Shown here: positions 13,198 to 23,396 of the stretch, piece by piece
Layout: each line of letters starts with the position of its first letter
Numbering within the stretch: position 1 is the first letter of the stretch
DNA from: Phocoena phocoena
Lineage: Eukaryota > Chordata > Mammalia > Artiodactyla > Phocoenidae
Assembly: GCF_963924675.1 (NCBI RefSeq)
Contig: NC_089221.1
Location: 141,650,263-141,714,262, forward strand
DNA length: 64,000 nt
Direction: 5' to 3'
The notes under the pieces: model-generated
Seen by the model: the letters and a program-made list of their open reading frames with translations, nothing else
Database searches by the model: none
Told to the model about the DNA's origin: nothing
Translations under genes and position numbers: made by a program

Positions 13198-13265
13198 CTA
13201 TTCCCATTTTCTTAATTGTTTTGTGTTTGTTATTGTAGGTCTTTCCCTTCTCTTGTGTTTCTTGC

Positions 13266-14159
13266 CTAGAGAAGTTCCGTTAGCATTTGTTATAAAGCTG
13301 GTTTGGTGGTGCTGAACTCTCTCACGTTTTGCTTGTCTGTAAAGGTTTTACTTTCTCCATCAAATCTGAATGAGATCCTTGCTGGGTAGAGTAATCTTGG
13401 TTGTAGGTTTCTCTCCTTCATCACTTTAAATATGTCCTGCCACTCCCTCCTGGCTTGCAGAGTTTCTGCTGAAAGATCAGCTGTTAACCTTATGGGGAAT
13501 CACTTGTGTGTTATTTGTTGTTTTTCCTTTGCTGCTTTTAATATGTTTTCTTTGTATTTAATTTTTGACAGTTTGGTTAATATGTGTCTTGGAATATTCC
13601 TCCTTGGATTTATCCTGTATGGGACTCTCTGTGCTTCCTGGACTTGATTAACTATTTCCTTTCCCATATTAGGGAAGTTTTCAACTATAATCTCTTCAAA
13701 TATTTTCTCAGTCCCTTTCTTTTTCTCTTCTGCTTCTGGAACCCCTATAATTCGAATGTTGGTGTGTTTAATGTTGTCCCAGAGGTCTCTGAGACTGTCC
13801 TCAGTTCTTTTCATTCTTTTTTCTTTATTCTGGTCTGCAGTAGTTATTTCTACTATTTTATATTCCAGGTTACTTATCCATTCTTCTGCCTCAGTTATTC
13901 TGCTATTGATCCCATCTAGAGTATTTTTAATTTCATTTATTATGTTGTTCATTGTTGCTTGTTTCATCTTTAGTTCTTCTAGGTCCTTGTTAAATGTTTC
14001 TTGCATTTTGTCTATTCTCTTTCCAAGATTTTGGATCATCTTTACTATTATTATTCTGAATTCTTTTTCAGGTAGACTGCCTATTTCCTCTTCATTTGTT
14101 AGGTCTGGTGGGTTTTTATCTTGCTCCTTCATCTGCTGTGTTTTTTTCTGTCTTCTCAT
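13266..14159 (-). pseudogene. L1 ORF1 pseudogene (RNA-binding chaperone)
   Basis: ORF1p is the trimeric nucleic-acid chaperone that coats L1 RNA. The frame starts MRRQKKTQQMKEQDK at 14159 and stays in one frame for 298 codons to TAG at 13268-13266, a stop also present in the sister copy at 47318. An N-terminal coiled-coil segment covers about residues 50-105 (KRIDKMQETFNKDLEELKMK…ISNLEYKIVEI). The RRM-like part follows (NIRIIGVPEAEEKKKGTEKIFEEIIVENFPNM), then the C-terminal domain (…LSAETLQARREWQDIFKVMKE and a FRFDGE-like segment). Two in-frame nonsense changes disable it: TGA at 13502-13500, where the sister copy has GGA, and TAA at 13292-13290, where the sister copy has AAA. No frameshift was seen. 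Confidence 0.9.
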
Positions 14160-14656
14160 TTTGCTTATCTTACTGTGTTTGGGGTCTCCGTTTTGCAGGC
14201 TGCAGGTTTGTAGTTCCCGTTGTTTTTGGTGTCTGTCCCCAGTGGCTAAAGTTGGTTCAGTGGGTTATGTAGGCTTCCTGGTGGAGGGGACTAGTGCCTG
14301 TGTTCTAGTGGATGAGGCTGGATCCTGTCTTTCTGGTGGGCAGGTTCACGTCTGGTGGTGTGATTTGGGGTGACTGTGGACTTATTTTAGGCAGCCTCTC
14401 TGCTAATGGGCGGGGTCCTGTTCCTGTCTTGCTAGTTGTTTGGCATAGGGTGTCCAGCACTGTAGCTTGCTGGTCGTTCAGTGGAGCTGGGTCTTAGCTT
14501 TGAGATTACGATCTCTGGGAAAGCTTTCGCTGTTTGATATTATGTGCAACTGGGAGGTCTCTGGTGGACCAGTGTCCTGAAGTTGGCTCTCCTACCTCAG
14601 AGGGACAGCACAGACTCCTGGCTGCAGCACCAAGAGCCTTTCATCCACACGGCTCA

Positions 14657-14850
14657 GAATAAAAGGGAGAAAAAGAGAAAGAAAGAAAGAAAGACAGAGA
14701 GAGAGAGGGAGGGAGGGAGGGAGGGAGGAAGGAAGGAAGGAAGGAAAAAAACAAGGAGGGAAGGAAGGAAGGAGGGAAGGAAGGAAGGAGGGAAGGAAGG
14801 AAAGAAATAAGATAAAAATAAAATAAGATAAAATAAAATAAAGTTACTAA
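14657..14850 (+). repeat. Polypurine microsatellite (GAAA/GGAA/GGGA)n inside L1 5' UTR
   Basis: Runs of gaaa, gaga, ggga and ggaa units pass into ataaaa units at about 14815. A short version of the same tract (agggagggaaaaaagaaag) occurs at the same place in the L1 copy at about 48.71 kb, so the tract belongs to the L1 subfamily and has expanded here. Confidence 0.9.
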
Positions 14851-16190
14851 AATAAAAAAAAAAATTTAAAAAAACCAAAACGGACGGATAGAACCCTAGG
14901 ACAAATGGTGAAAGCAAAGCTATACAGACAAAATCTCACACAGAAGCATACATATACACACTTAGAAAAAGAGGAAAAGGGGAAAAAAATAACAAATCTT
15001 GCTCTCAAAGGTCACTTCCTCAGTTTGGAATGATTCTTTGTCTATTCATGTATTCCACAGATGTAGGGTACATCAAGTTGATTGTGGAATCTGCTGCTTC
15101 TGAGGCTGCTGGGAGGGATTTCCCTTTCTCTTCTTTGTTCGCACAGCTCTCGGGGCTCAGCTTTGGATTTGGCCCTGCCTCTGCGTGTAGGTCGCCAGAG
15201 GGTGTCTGTTCTTCTCTCAGACAGGACAGGGTTAAAGGAACAGCTGCTTCGGGGACTCTGGCTCACCCAGGCCGCGGGGAGGGAGGGGCACGGAGTGCGG
15301 GGCGAGCCTGTGGCGGCAGAAGCCGGCGTGATATTGCACCAGCCTGAGGCGCGCTGTGCGTTCTCCCGTGGAAGTTGTCCCTGGATCCCGGGACCCTGGC
15401 AGTGGCAGGCTGCACAGGCTCCCCAGAAGGGAGGTGTGGAGAGAGAGACCTGTGCTCGCACACAGGCTTCTTGGTGGCGGCAGCAGCAGCCTTAGCGTCT
15501 CATGCCCGTCTCTCGGGTCTGCGCTTTTAGCCGCAGCTCGCGCTTGTCTCTGGAGCTCCTTTAAGCAGCGCTCTTAATCCCCCCTCTCCTCGCGCACCAG
15601 GAAACAAAGAGGGAAGAAAAAGTCTTGCCTCTTCGGCCGGTCCAGACTTTTCCCCGGACTCCCTCCCGGCCTGCCGTGGCGCACTAACCCCCTGCAGGCT
15701 GTGTTCACGCCGTCTACCCCAGTCCTCTCTCTGCACTCTGATGGAAGCCTGAGCCTCAGCTGCAAGCCCCGCCCGCCCCGGCGGGTGAGCAGACAAGCCT
15801 CTCGGGCTGGTGAGTGCCGGTCGGCACCGATCCTCTGTGCGGGAATCTCTCCGCTTAGCCCTCTGCACCCCTGTTGCTGTGCTCTCCCCCGTGGCTCCAA
15901 AGCTTTCCCCCTCCACCACTCGCAGTCTCCGCCCGCGAAGGGGCTTCCTACTGTGTGGAAAGCTTTCCTCCTTCACAGCTCCCTCTCACTGGTGCAGGTC
16001 CTGTTCCTATTCTTTTATCTCTGTTGATTCTTTTTTCTTTTGCCCTACCCAGGTACGTGGGGAGTTTCTTGCCTTTTGGGAGGTCTGAGGTCTTCTGCCA
16101 GCATTCAGTAGGTGTTCTGTAGGAGTTGTTCCACGTGTAGATGTATTTCTGGTGTATCTGTGGGGAGGAAGGTGATCTCCGCATCTTACT

Positions 16191-16203
16191 CTTCCGCCAT
16201 CTT
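16191..16203 (-). promoter_or_regulatory. YY1-type site at L1 5' end
   Basis: The minus strand reads aagatggcggaag, which contains the AAGATGGCGG core of YY1 sites. It lies about 11-23 bases from the L1 5' end. In human L1 a YY1 site near the start directs accurate initiation; the same role here is inferred. Confidence 0.6.
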
Positions 16204-16227
16204 CCCGATTCCCCCACCTTATTTTTT

Positions 16228-17200
16228 AAAAGAAAATTCTACATGTTACAGCAAAACTGCCCAGGTAACACAGGCTTTACCAACATATCCTAAGTATTAT
16301 GTTGGCATTTCTTTGCCATCTCATCTTAGTGGTTTTGATTATTCCCACAGCATCTATGATCAGCAGTAGGACAAAGGCAAAGCTTAAAGTAAGATCCTAT
16401 CACATGTAGCAAAATTAATATGTTAAGAATGAACACACATGCATTTTCTCAGGAATATAATCAGGGAACTTCTTTCTTCGGAAATATGACTTATTATTTT
16501 ATAATATAGATGGAAAGTACAGTCTTGTTTGTAGGAAGTAAAATATGTGTATGTTTTACTTTTTGCCTTACTAAATCACCTCTAAAAGCCAGACGTTCTG
16601 GAAGAACAATTTATAATGAGTCATTCTTTAAAATTTCTCCTGAATGAGAATCCTGAATTTCTCTGCAGGGCTAAATAAAACTTCAGTATTTGTAGTACCA
16701 AGTATTTACCAGGGTCCCCAAATTTATCCAGTCACCTTTACTGTTTAGAATCTCATGCATAGAATAGTGACCCAAGAATTGTATACTGTTCTTTTGACAA
16801 TGTAGCTTCTTAAATCTTTTGAATCTGTTTTAAAGTTATATCAGTAGATAACAGCAATTAGTTCAGCTCTTTTTGTAGAAACCGTAATAGATGTGTGAGG
16901 CTTTTCCCTATATGTGTGGCTTCTCTGGCACAAACAAATCTATTTGGCATCTTCTTCAGAAGGTAGTGTCTGTATGTAGACTATGAACTTTATGTAAAAA
17001 TAATTCTCACCTATAGTTTAATGGAATTGTTATCACACAATAAGAGTAAATTTTCTGAATTATGGTATGAAATATTAAAGGGGTTTTCTTTTTCCTTTTT
17101 AATTTTTATAGTATAGTAGGAATCCTGTTTTCCTTGTGAAAATAAAATAACTAATATTTAGTAATCTTTTTAAAGTTTGTCTTCTGTTAACATGCAATAT
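16228..17200. other. No recognised feature
   Basis: AT-rich unique sequence between the full-length L1 and the L2-like block. I see no gene and no named repeat. Confidence 0.4.
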
Positions 17201-17612
17201 GTTTGCTGGCCCCTAGGGTCCTGGACACCTTTTCTAGTCACTTCCCTCCATACCCTGTCCGACCTCAAGGCCAAATTTCTAGACCATTGTATTCATCTTT
17301 CTATCCTCATAACTGTTGTATTTCCAAAATCTTAAACTCTTTATCTGAAATCATCTGTCTTTCCAACCTTCAAATTCCCTCACTGGCATTGTTACTGAAC
17401 CTAGCTCTTGACCTCCCCTCCCACTTCAAACCCCTCCCTCATCCCCTTCCATTAACTTCTATACTACCTCTGTTCCTCCACCACCAATGACTTTAGAGCT
17501 TTGAGCTCCCTTAATAGGTTATTTTGTAGCTGGCTTTCCTTTCTTGTTTATCTAGCCTGGACATATTCATCACTCATTTCAATCGTGCTCTTATCAGACT
17601 TTCTATTCTTTT

Positions 17613-17699
17613 TTTTTCTTTTTCTTTTTTTTTTTTTTTGCGGTACGCGGGCCTGTATCGGCAGGTGGACCCTCAACCACTGCGCCACCAGGGAAGCCC
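17613..17699 (-). mobile_element. CHR-type SINE with large internal deletion
   Basis: A T-run leads into gcggtacgcgggcct, then the sequence jumps to gtatcggcaggtggaccc and the terminal caccagggaagcccc. Only the two ends of the roughly 200 bp SINE are present. The duplication agactttctattctttt flanks it perfectly (17596-17612 and 17701-17717), so the insertion is recent. The deletion arose during or after integration. Confidence 0.9.
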
Positions 17700-18588
17700 C
17701 AGACTTTCTATTCTTTTGTTCCCCTTATCGTCCATCACAGAAAATTTGCCATTGAACACAGGGATTAGTCCAAGCATATTATTTGTCGTCCTCATGTCAT
17801 TTGCTGAGGATCGCTAGAGAAACATTACAGAGCCATGCTGATCAGGTCCATTAGGGCTATGAGTATAGAAGCTTCGCTCCTAACTGCATTCTTAATAATG
17901 CCTGACAGTCTTTTTCTTTTCTGTTTATTGTCTCCAGTTACTCTTTTTTTGACGTGGCTGTTCTAGTGTTATCAAGCTCAGATGACATCCACAGATGTCT
18001 CAGACTATTTCCTGACTCAGAAAACAAGTCAACAATGATAAAATGCCTTAGCTGCCTCTCCTCAACCTCTAACACAGATCCTTCACATTCAGTGATACTA
18101 GTATTTGTCTCTCTTTAATTTCTCCCATTTCAGAAAATGAAATGCCTTTGATCTTTTTGGGTTAGTTCTCCAACCATGTTCTTGATCTCTTTTCCTCCCA
18201 CATACTCTAGGATCTTAATTCATCAAACTTTCCCTCACTTTCTTGGATCTGCAAATACTCCTTTCCCACAGAACCTTTCTTAAAGCAAACTAAAATGTTT
18301 ACTTGTCCCTGTCATAAACAATCCCTCCTGCACTGCTATATTTCCTGAAAGTTAAATTCCCATCTTTGTCCTATTCACATTCATACTTTAAAAATGACTG
18401 ATTTCCCCATTTCTCACTGATCGCTTTGCCCACTGTAATCCATCTTCTTTTATTTCATCCAGTTACTCAAATACTCTTTGGAGTATTGACTATCGTACTC
18501 CCTATATGTCTATTCCAATGGACTTTCCCTAGTGTTTATTTACCTGGACATTTAAAAATCATGCACATGGGACCACCATGACATTCTT

Positions 18589-18802
18589 CTTTTTTTTTTT
18601 TTTTTTTTTTTGCGGTACGCGGGCCTCCCACCACTGTGGCCTCTCCCGTTGCGGAGCACAGGCTCCGGACACGCAGGCTCAGCAGCCATGGCTCACGGGC
18701 CCAGCTGCTCCGCGGCACGTGGGATCCTCCCCAACCGGGGCATGAACCCGTGTCCCCTGCATCGGCAGGCGGATGCTCAACCACTGCACCACCAGGGAAG
18801 CC
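18589..18802 (-). mobile_element. CHR-type SINE, full length
   Basis: T-rich tail, then gcggtacgcgggcctccca, a tRNA-unrelated middle and the tRNA-derived head (aacccgtgtcccctgcatcgg … accagggaagcccc). It is flanked by the perfect duplication ccaccatgacattctt (18573-18588 and 18803-18818). The right copy is followed by aaaa, matching the L1 endonuclease TT/AA context. ORF-like stretches across it are artefacts of the SINE. Confidence 0.95.
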
Positions 18803-19194
18803 CCACCATGACATTCTTAAAACTCTCTCCTTCTTTCTATAAGTTGAACTCTTATTTCTTCTCCTACATGACTACTGATAAATCTATTCATTGAACAAAG
18901 TGATCAGTCCTTTTTATTTGGCCTGTCCCTTCAATGCTGGTATATTCTCCCTGGTTCAACCCTTGGCAACTTACTTCTGCAATTTGACATTTTTTCAAAT
19001 GTGAAAAGTGACCTTGCTGGATCTTGGTGTTTTGTCTGAGATTGTTTATATTCACAAGAGAACATAACACCCTTAGCTGTGAGTGCCAGGTCAACTCCTA
19101 ACAACACCAAACCCTTGCTGTTGAGTCAGCCAGTTCCTGGGTATAAGTGGCTGTTTTTCTCTTTTTCAGCAGCACCAGTGGTAGTGATGCCCGT

Positions 19195-19420
19195 AACAGA
19201 TAATACATTTGGTGCTTATGTTGGTAATGTTTTAATTGATTGATATATATTAAATCTTTTAATCCTCACAACACTACAAGGTAGGTACTATGATTTTTCT
19301 CTGTTTTACAGATGAGGAAATTAAGACCCCAGGAGGGGGAGTAACTTAAGAAAGTGACAAAACTGATAATTTGTAGAGACCAGCTATATCAGCTGCGTCT
19401 TACATACCATTGCATAGCTT
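19195..19420 (-). mobile_element. MIR SINE
   Basis: Reverse complement of MIR. The conserved core is visible as ttttacagatgaggaaattaag at about 19304, preceded by aatcctcacaac and followed by gtaacttaagaaagtgac. Old and diverged. Confidence 0.75.
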
Positions 19421-20049
19421 CCCAACTGCACTTGTCTCCAGGACTTGGCCACTTATTTTGCATTAGCTTCCTTGTGGTTGATTCCCACAGGCACAGCTCA
19501 GCAGTATCTTGTCTTCTGCACATGCATGCTGTATTTCTCTTGCTTCCTGCCCCAGGTCATCTCTGCTGCCACTGAGGGTCGCTTGGTTATCTCTGTATGA
19601 GCAAGCTGGAAGGAGAATTAAAGGATAATTGTACATGAAAATTAAAGGTTTTGGAGTGAATATTTCACTAATGTTGTTGAGACCTTGTTGAATAGTCTCC
19701 TTTTCTTCTTCTGCATGGACTGTCCTGAAATGCAAAGTTTAAATGGCCTCTTAGAGGATTCTCCTTTAATCAAGATGTCAAGTGTGCTTGATTTAACATT
19801 GAATGATTGCTTTCCCTACATCAGTGACTCACTCACATTTCTCCTCACTTCAGCTTCCCTGGAATTGTACTCCCTAATAAGCTAGTAGTATACAAGCTTT
19901 TACACCACGTTTTGCTGTTTGGAGAAGCCAGGCAGTCTGAATCCAGAGTGTGAAAACTCCACCTGGATTGTCCAATCTCCTTGCTTATCCAATAGAGCAT
20001 AGAGGTTGCAAACCTCAGCTTTAAGAGAAAATAAATCTCAGTTGTAGCC
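19421..20049. other. No recognised feature
   Basis: Open stretches of up to 90 codons occur on both strands but none has a motif or a repeat match that I can defend. Confidence 0.4.
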
Positions 20050-20440
20050 TGGATATTGCCTCTTATAAGCAGTGTGACCTTGAGCAATTTATTTGATCTT
20101 TCTTACCCTGTCTTAAAAATTGTGGATAACAGTACAGTTGACACTTCAGCAACACAGGTTTGAACTGCACAGGTCCACTTATACTGGATTTTTTCAATAA
20201 ATATATACTACAGTACATGCAGTGGGAGGTTGGTTGAATCAGTGGATGTGGAACCACAGATACAAAGGGCTGATGGTAAAGTTATACGTGGAGTTTTGAC
20301 TGTTTGGGGTGGGGAGGTCAGTGCCCCTAAGCCCTACGCTAGTTCAAGGCTCAACTATACTAACTTTAAATAGCACTACCTCCGTATCAACAGTTATGAC
20401 TAATTTAATAATGTTTGCTCTGACTAGCACACTAACACAT
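20050..20440 (+). mobile_element. MIR SINE split by a DNA transposon
   Basis: The MIR core is read as gcagtgtgaccttgagcaa at 20080-20098, continuing to about 20134. It resumes after 20357 with the part that follows in MIR (taaatagcactacctccgtatcaac…). The break is filled by the Tigger-like element at 20135-20357. Confidence 0.65.
20135..20357 (+). mobile_element. Tigger-like (TcMar) non-autonomous DNA transposon
   Basis: Starts cagttgacacttcagcaac and ends agttcaaggctcaacta, which are imperfect inverted ends. It carries the block gtttgaactgcacaggtccac near the left end. TA dinucleotides flank both sides (20133-20134 and 20358-20359), as for Tc1/mariner insertions. No transposase. Confidence 0.75.
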
Positions 20441-20449
20441 GATAGCATA

Positions 20450-20954
20450 CAGATCTTCCTCAACTTATGATGGGGTTATGTCTCAGTAAACCCATTGTAA
20501 TTTGAAAATATTGTAAGTCTGAAAATGCATTTACTACACTTAACCTATTGAGCATCTTAGCTTAGCCTAGCCTGCCTTAAACGTGTTCAGAACACTTAAA
20601 TTAGCTTACTGTTGAGCAAAGTGGTCCAACACAAATCCTATTGTATAATAAAGTGTTGAATATCTCATTTAATTTATTGAATACTATACCAAAAGTGGAA
20701 AATAGAACGGTCATATGGATACAGAATGGTGGTAAGTGTATTGGTTCTCTACCCTCATGATGGCATGGCCGACTGGCTGCTGTGGTTCGCTGCCACTGCC
20801 CAGCATCACAAGAGAGCATTGTACCACATATTGCTAGCCCAGGAAAATCAAAATTCAAAATTTGAAGTATGGTTTCTACTGAATGCATATTGCTTTTGCC
20901 CCGTCGTAAAGTCAAAAAATTTTCAGTCGAGCCATCATAAGTCAGGGACTATTG
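20450..20954 (-). mobile_element. Second Tigger-like (TcMar) DNA transposon
   Basis: Left end cagatcttcctcaacttatg and right end cataagtcagggactattg are inverted repeats of each other (core acttatgatg). A TA precedes the left end. The interior (…ggcatggccgactggctgctgtggttcgctgcc…) matches a mammalian Tigger-derived element that I recognise but do not name firmly. Open stretches on both strands here are not transposase. Confidence 0.75.
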
Positions 20955-21409
20955 GTGTAAGGATTATCTTTATTATCATTGTTAATATCCCTCCAAACGT
21001 GCTCCTCCTCCTGTGTTTCGATGTTTGTTAGTGTTAACGCTATAACCTACCTCCCAAACTAAACAAATCTTAAAGAAATCACTGCCCCTTCCATCTGCTT
21101 CAGCCCTTTCTCCCTGAAAATTTCCACCACATAATTGCTAAGTAAAGCAGTACTTATTTTACCTCTCAGATTTCCTCTCACATGAATTTTTAAAATTAAC
21201 CTTGCTATCTTCATTTTGATAGTCCTAGCCCAGGTCTTTCCAGCATCTCACCATAATTTGCAATAGCAGCATGCCAAGCCAAATGATTTTCCTTGCCTAT
21301 TCTCTTTCTTTCATCACAATCTATCCTTTACTGAGTTTTTTAAACCACAGCCACATTTCAACACTAGTACTACTGGACTGTAGTTGATACTTATTTCTCT
21401 ATGGTTCTC
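20955..21409. other. No recognised feature
   Basis: Unique, moderately AT-rich sequence between two DNA transposons. Confidence 0.4.
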
Positions 21410-21640
21410 AAGGGTTTATCAACCTTGGTCCTGTTGACATTTTGGGATGGATAATTATCCATTGTGAGGGAAAATATTTGTTGTGTGTGCAAAATGTCCT
21501 TTACATTGTAGGATGTTTAACAGCATCTCTGGCCTCTATCCAGTGGATGGCAGTAGAGCCCTCTCCCCAGTCATGACAAAGAAAAATGTCTCCAGACATG
21601 GCCTTAGGTACCCTGAGGGGAAACTCATCCTGATTGGACA
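21410..21640 (-). mobile_element. MER20 (hAT-Charlie) DNA transposon
   Basis: Reverse complement of MER20: agggtttatcaaccttgg at the left end, the block gtaggatgtttaacagcatctctggcctctatcc in the middle, and tgtctccagacatggcc towards the right. The right terminus is degraded. Confidence 0.8.
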
Positions 21641-21819
21641 TCCTTTATGGACAGAGGTTGTGTTTTATTGACAGAAATTTCTGACCCAAAGTACCGTGTT
21701 TGAAATCTGACAGATATTCAAGAAATGCATGAATAAATGAATGAATGAGATTCTTTCTAAAGTCTTCATTTTTAATCTCAGGGGCCACCCTTTTGTCTGT
21801 GCTTCCATAGCTTTTGCAT

Positions 21820-21930
21820 TTTGCTGTGCATGTATCCTTTTCCCCAGTTACACTGTGTGATTTCCTTATATCCTCAGCACCCATAGAATGAATGGAATAT
21901 AGTAGGTTCTCAATAAATACTCAGTTACAT
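21820..21930 (+). mobile_element. L2 3'-end fragment
   Basis: Ends in the characteristic L2-type terminus gaatatagtaggttctcaataaatact, preceded by tatcctcagcacccat. Short and diverged. Confidence 0.5.
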
Positions 21931-22084
21931 TTAATTAGTAAATTAGCATCTATGAATATGTTCAGACCACACATTTTTAAGGTACTATATAATAACAACT
22001 GTATCCTATCACATCATGCAAGATTTCCCTTTGTGGTACTTATGCCAACTATAATTAACACTAATTATGTACTTGTTTAATAGC

Positions 22085-22230
22085 TGTCTCTGTAAGTTAT
22101 GTAAGAGTGAAGACCATGGCTGCCTTTTTTTTGTTTTGCCTCCCAGGTGGCTGAACAGAGAATCTTGTGCAGAGTACATAGTCAGCAGATTGTAAATCCT
22201 TGTCCAATGAATGAATGCATTAAACAAATT
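22085..22230 (+). mobile_element. L2 3'-end fragment
   Basis: Reads gaccatggctgcc … cagagtacatagtcagcagattgtaaatcc … caatgaatgaatgcat, in the order of the L2 3' end. Diverged. Confidence 0.45.
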
Positions 22231-23383
22231 TATACTGCTGCCAAATGAAACAGAAAATTTATGTTCTTGGAGAATTTGGCTCAGTATATGTATCATGGTT
22301 CACTGATTTATATGATGCAGCTGTATTTGAACCTATATTATGCCGTTTTAGAAAGTTTCATCTTTGTCAAATTAGTGAAAAAGTAATTTGCCCCTCTAAA
22401 TCACTTCACAAAATAGAGAACTTGAGGCTGTCATAAGTCAGTACAGTTGTTTGATATCCCGGGCTTGCAATCTCCTGTAGCTCAACATGTTCATTTTTTT
22501 TCTAGTACTAATGAATTAGCCCACAATCTTAATTGACATATTGACCTTGAAAACTCCAGAAAATGATCTCATCTGCCAGCTTCATTATCTATGGCTTTAT
22601 TAGCCAAGGAAATTTGACAATAAAACATAAAACAGTCATAATTAATCTACATACTGATGCCATACATTATACTTCTATCAAATAAAGTAACCAGTGTAAT
22701 CCTGAACACTGGATCTCACAAAAATATTTTGGTCTCATACTCCAAATATAATGGCTTTGTTCTGTTATTGTCTAAAACTACCTATTAACCCATACTTTTT
22801 TAAATCTCAAAAATGAACGTTGTATAAGCATTTCAGAATATTGTTTAAAACCTTAAATTTAGTGTCTTTTGAAAAATGTTCCCACATCAGAGGAAGCCAG
22901 CATGCTATCTTAAAGAATATTAAAGCTAAGAAGAAAAAAAAAAATTCTCATACATATTGCTGTGTATCTTCTTTACTTACCATGGATTCCTGTAGTTCCC
23001 AGTGGGGATCCCAATTTTAGAATATGCAGTAGACAACTGTACTATAGAAGCTAAAGCTCAAAATTGTTCAGGAGAAGCTGAGATATGGCCTTTCATTTGA
23101 CAAGAAATTGAAAGCAAAGAAATCGTAGGAAATAGCCTATAATAAATGACCTCTAATGGAAGTATTCCATGTTTTTTATTAACTGACTTAGAAAGTTCTG
23201 ATGGAAGCATTATGCCAAAACAAATTTGAAAGCAATCCTAACCATAAACAGTCATATTAGGTACCTATTGACTCTTCTGTACCATTCATAACAATAAAGA
23301 CAGCCATTTCTCACAAAAGTGTATGACAGTGTTCCCAATAGGGAGTAAAAATGCAAAAGTAGTAAATTGTCATTACAACTTAA
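22231..23383. other. No recognised feature
   Basis: AT-rich unique sequence. No coding stretch above 66 codons and no repeat that I can name. Confidence 0.4.
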
Positions 23384-23396
23384 AAGCTGCCCATAT

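Larger units (their letters stand above)
14160..16214 (-). promoter_or_regulatory. L1 5' UTR with internal CpG-rich promoter
   Basis: About 2.05 kb upstream of ORF1 on the minus strand. The distal part (roughly 15230-15960) is GC- and CpG-rich, in sharp contrast to its AT-rich surroundings. This is typical of L1 internal RNA polymerase II promoters and normally a target of DNA methylation. The ORF1-proximal part contains a purine-rich microsatellite at about 14660-14850. The promoter role is inferred from L1 biology; the sequence only shows composition and position. Confidence 0.8.
9020..16227 (-). mobile_element. Full-length LINE-1 (about 7.2 kb) with target-site duplications
   Basis: On the minus strand this is a complete L1: 5' UTR about 16214-14160, ORF1 14159-13266, spacer, ORF2 about 13197-9402, 3' UTR about 9401-9033. 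The flanks carry a duplication: cacctaatttttt (9020-9032) and caccttatttttt (16215-16227), 12 of 13 identical. The right copy is followed by aaaag, giving TTTT/AA, the preferred L1 endonuclease site in the orientation expected for a minus-strand insertion. The L1 tail is the T-run at 9027-9035. All coding frames are damaged, so it cannot now move by itself. Confidence 0.93.
17200..18900 (+). mobile_element. Probable ancient L2 LINE, interrupted by two SINEs
   Basis: The stretch is pyrimidine-rich, with blocks resembling the L2 ORF2 region: for example tgttcttgatctcttttcctcccacatactc at 18177-18208 and ccctcactttcttgg at 18231-18245. They lie in the same order as in the family. Reading frames are fully decayed. 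CHR SINEs were inserted at 17613-17699 and 18589-18802, and both are bounded by duplications of L2-like sequence. The family call is by eye, and the first part (17200-17600) is the least sure. Confidence 0.5.

Noticed and set aside
13756..14373. 205-codon plus-strand frame, hydrophobic, looks like a membrane protein
   Set aside because: It is the antisense of L1 ORF1 and its leader. The complement of Lys/Glu-rich coding sequence gives Phe/Leu/Ser-rich frames.
14544..14810. Frame coding a low-complexity Arg/Glu/Gly/Lys repeat
   Set aside because: It is a translation of the purine microsatellite in the L1 5' UTR.
15030..16000. CpG-rich block with several overlapping frames, resembling a CpG island of a host gene
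   Set aside because: It lies inside the 5' UTR of a full-length L1 bounded by target duplications, so it is the L1 promoter.
18610..18894. Frames over the SINE (also 23323-23726 and 26801-27277) that look like a shared protein family
   Set aside because: The similarity comes from the CHR SINE itself, read in either strand.
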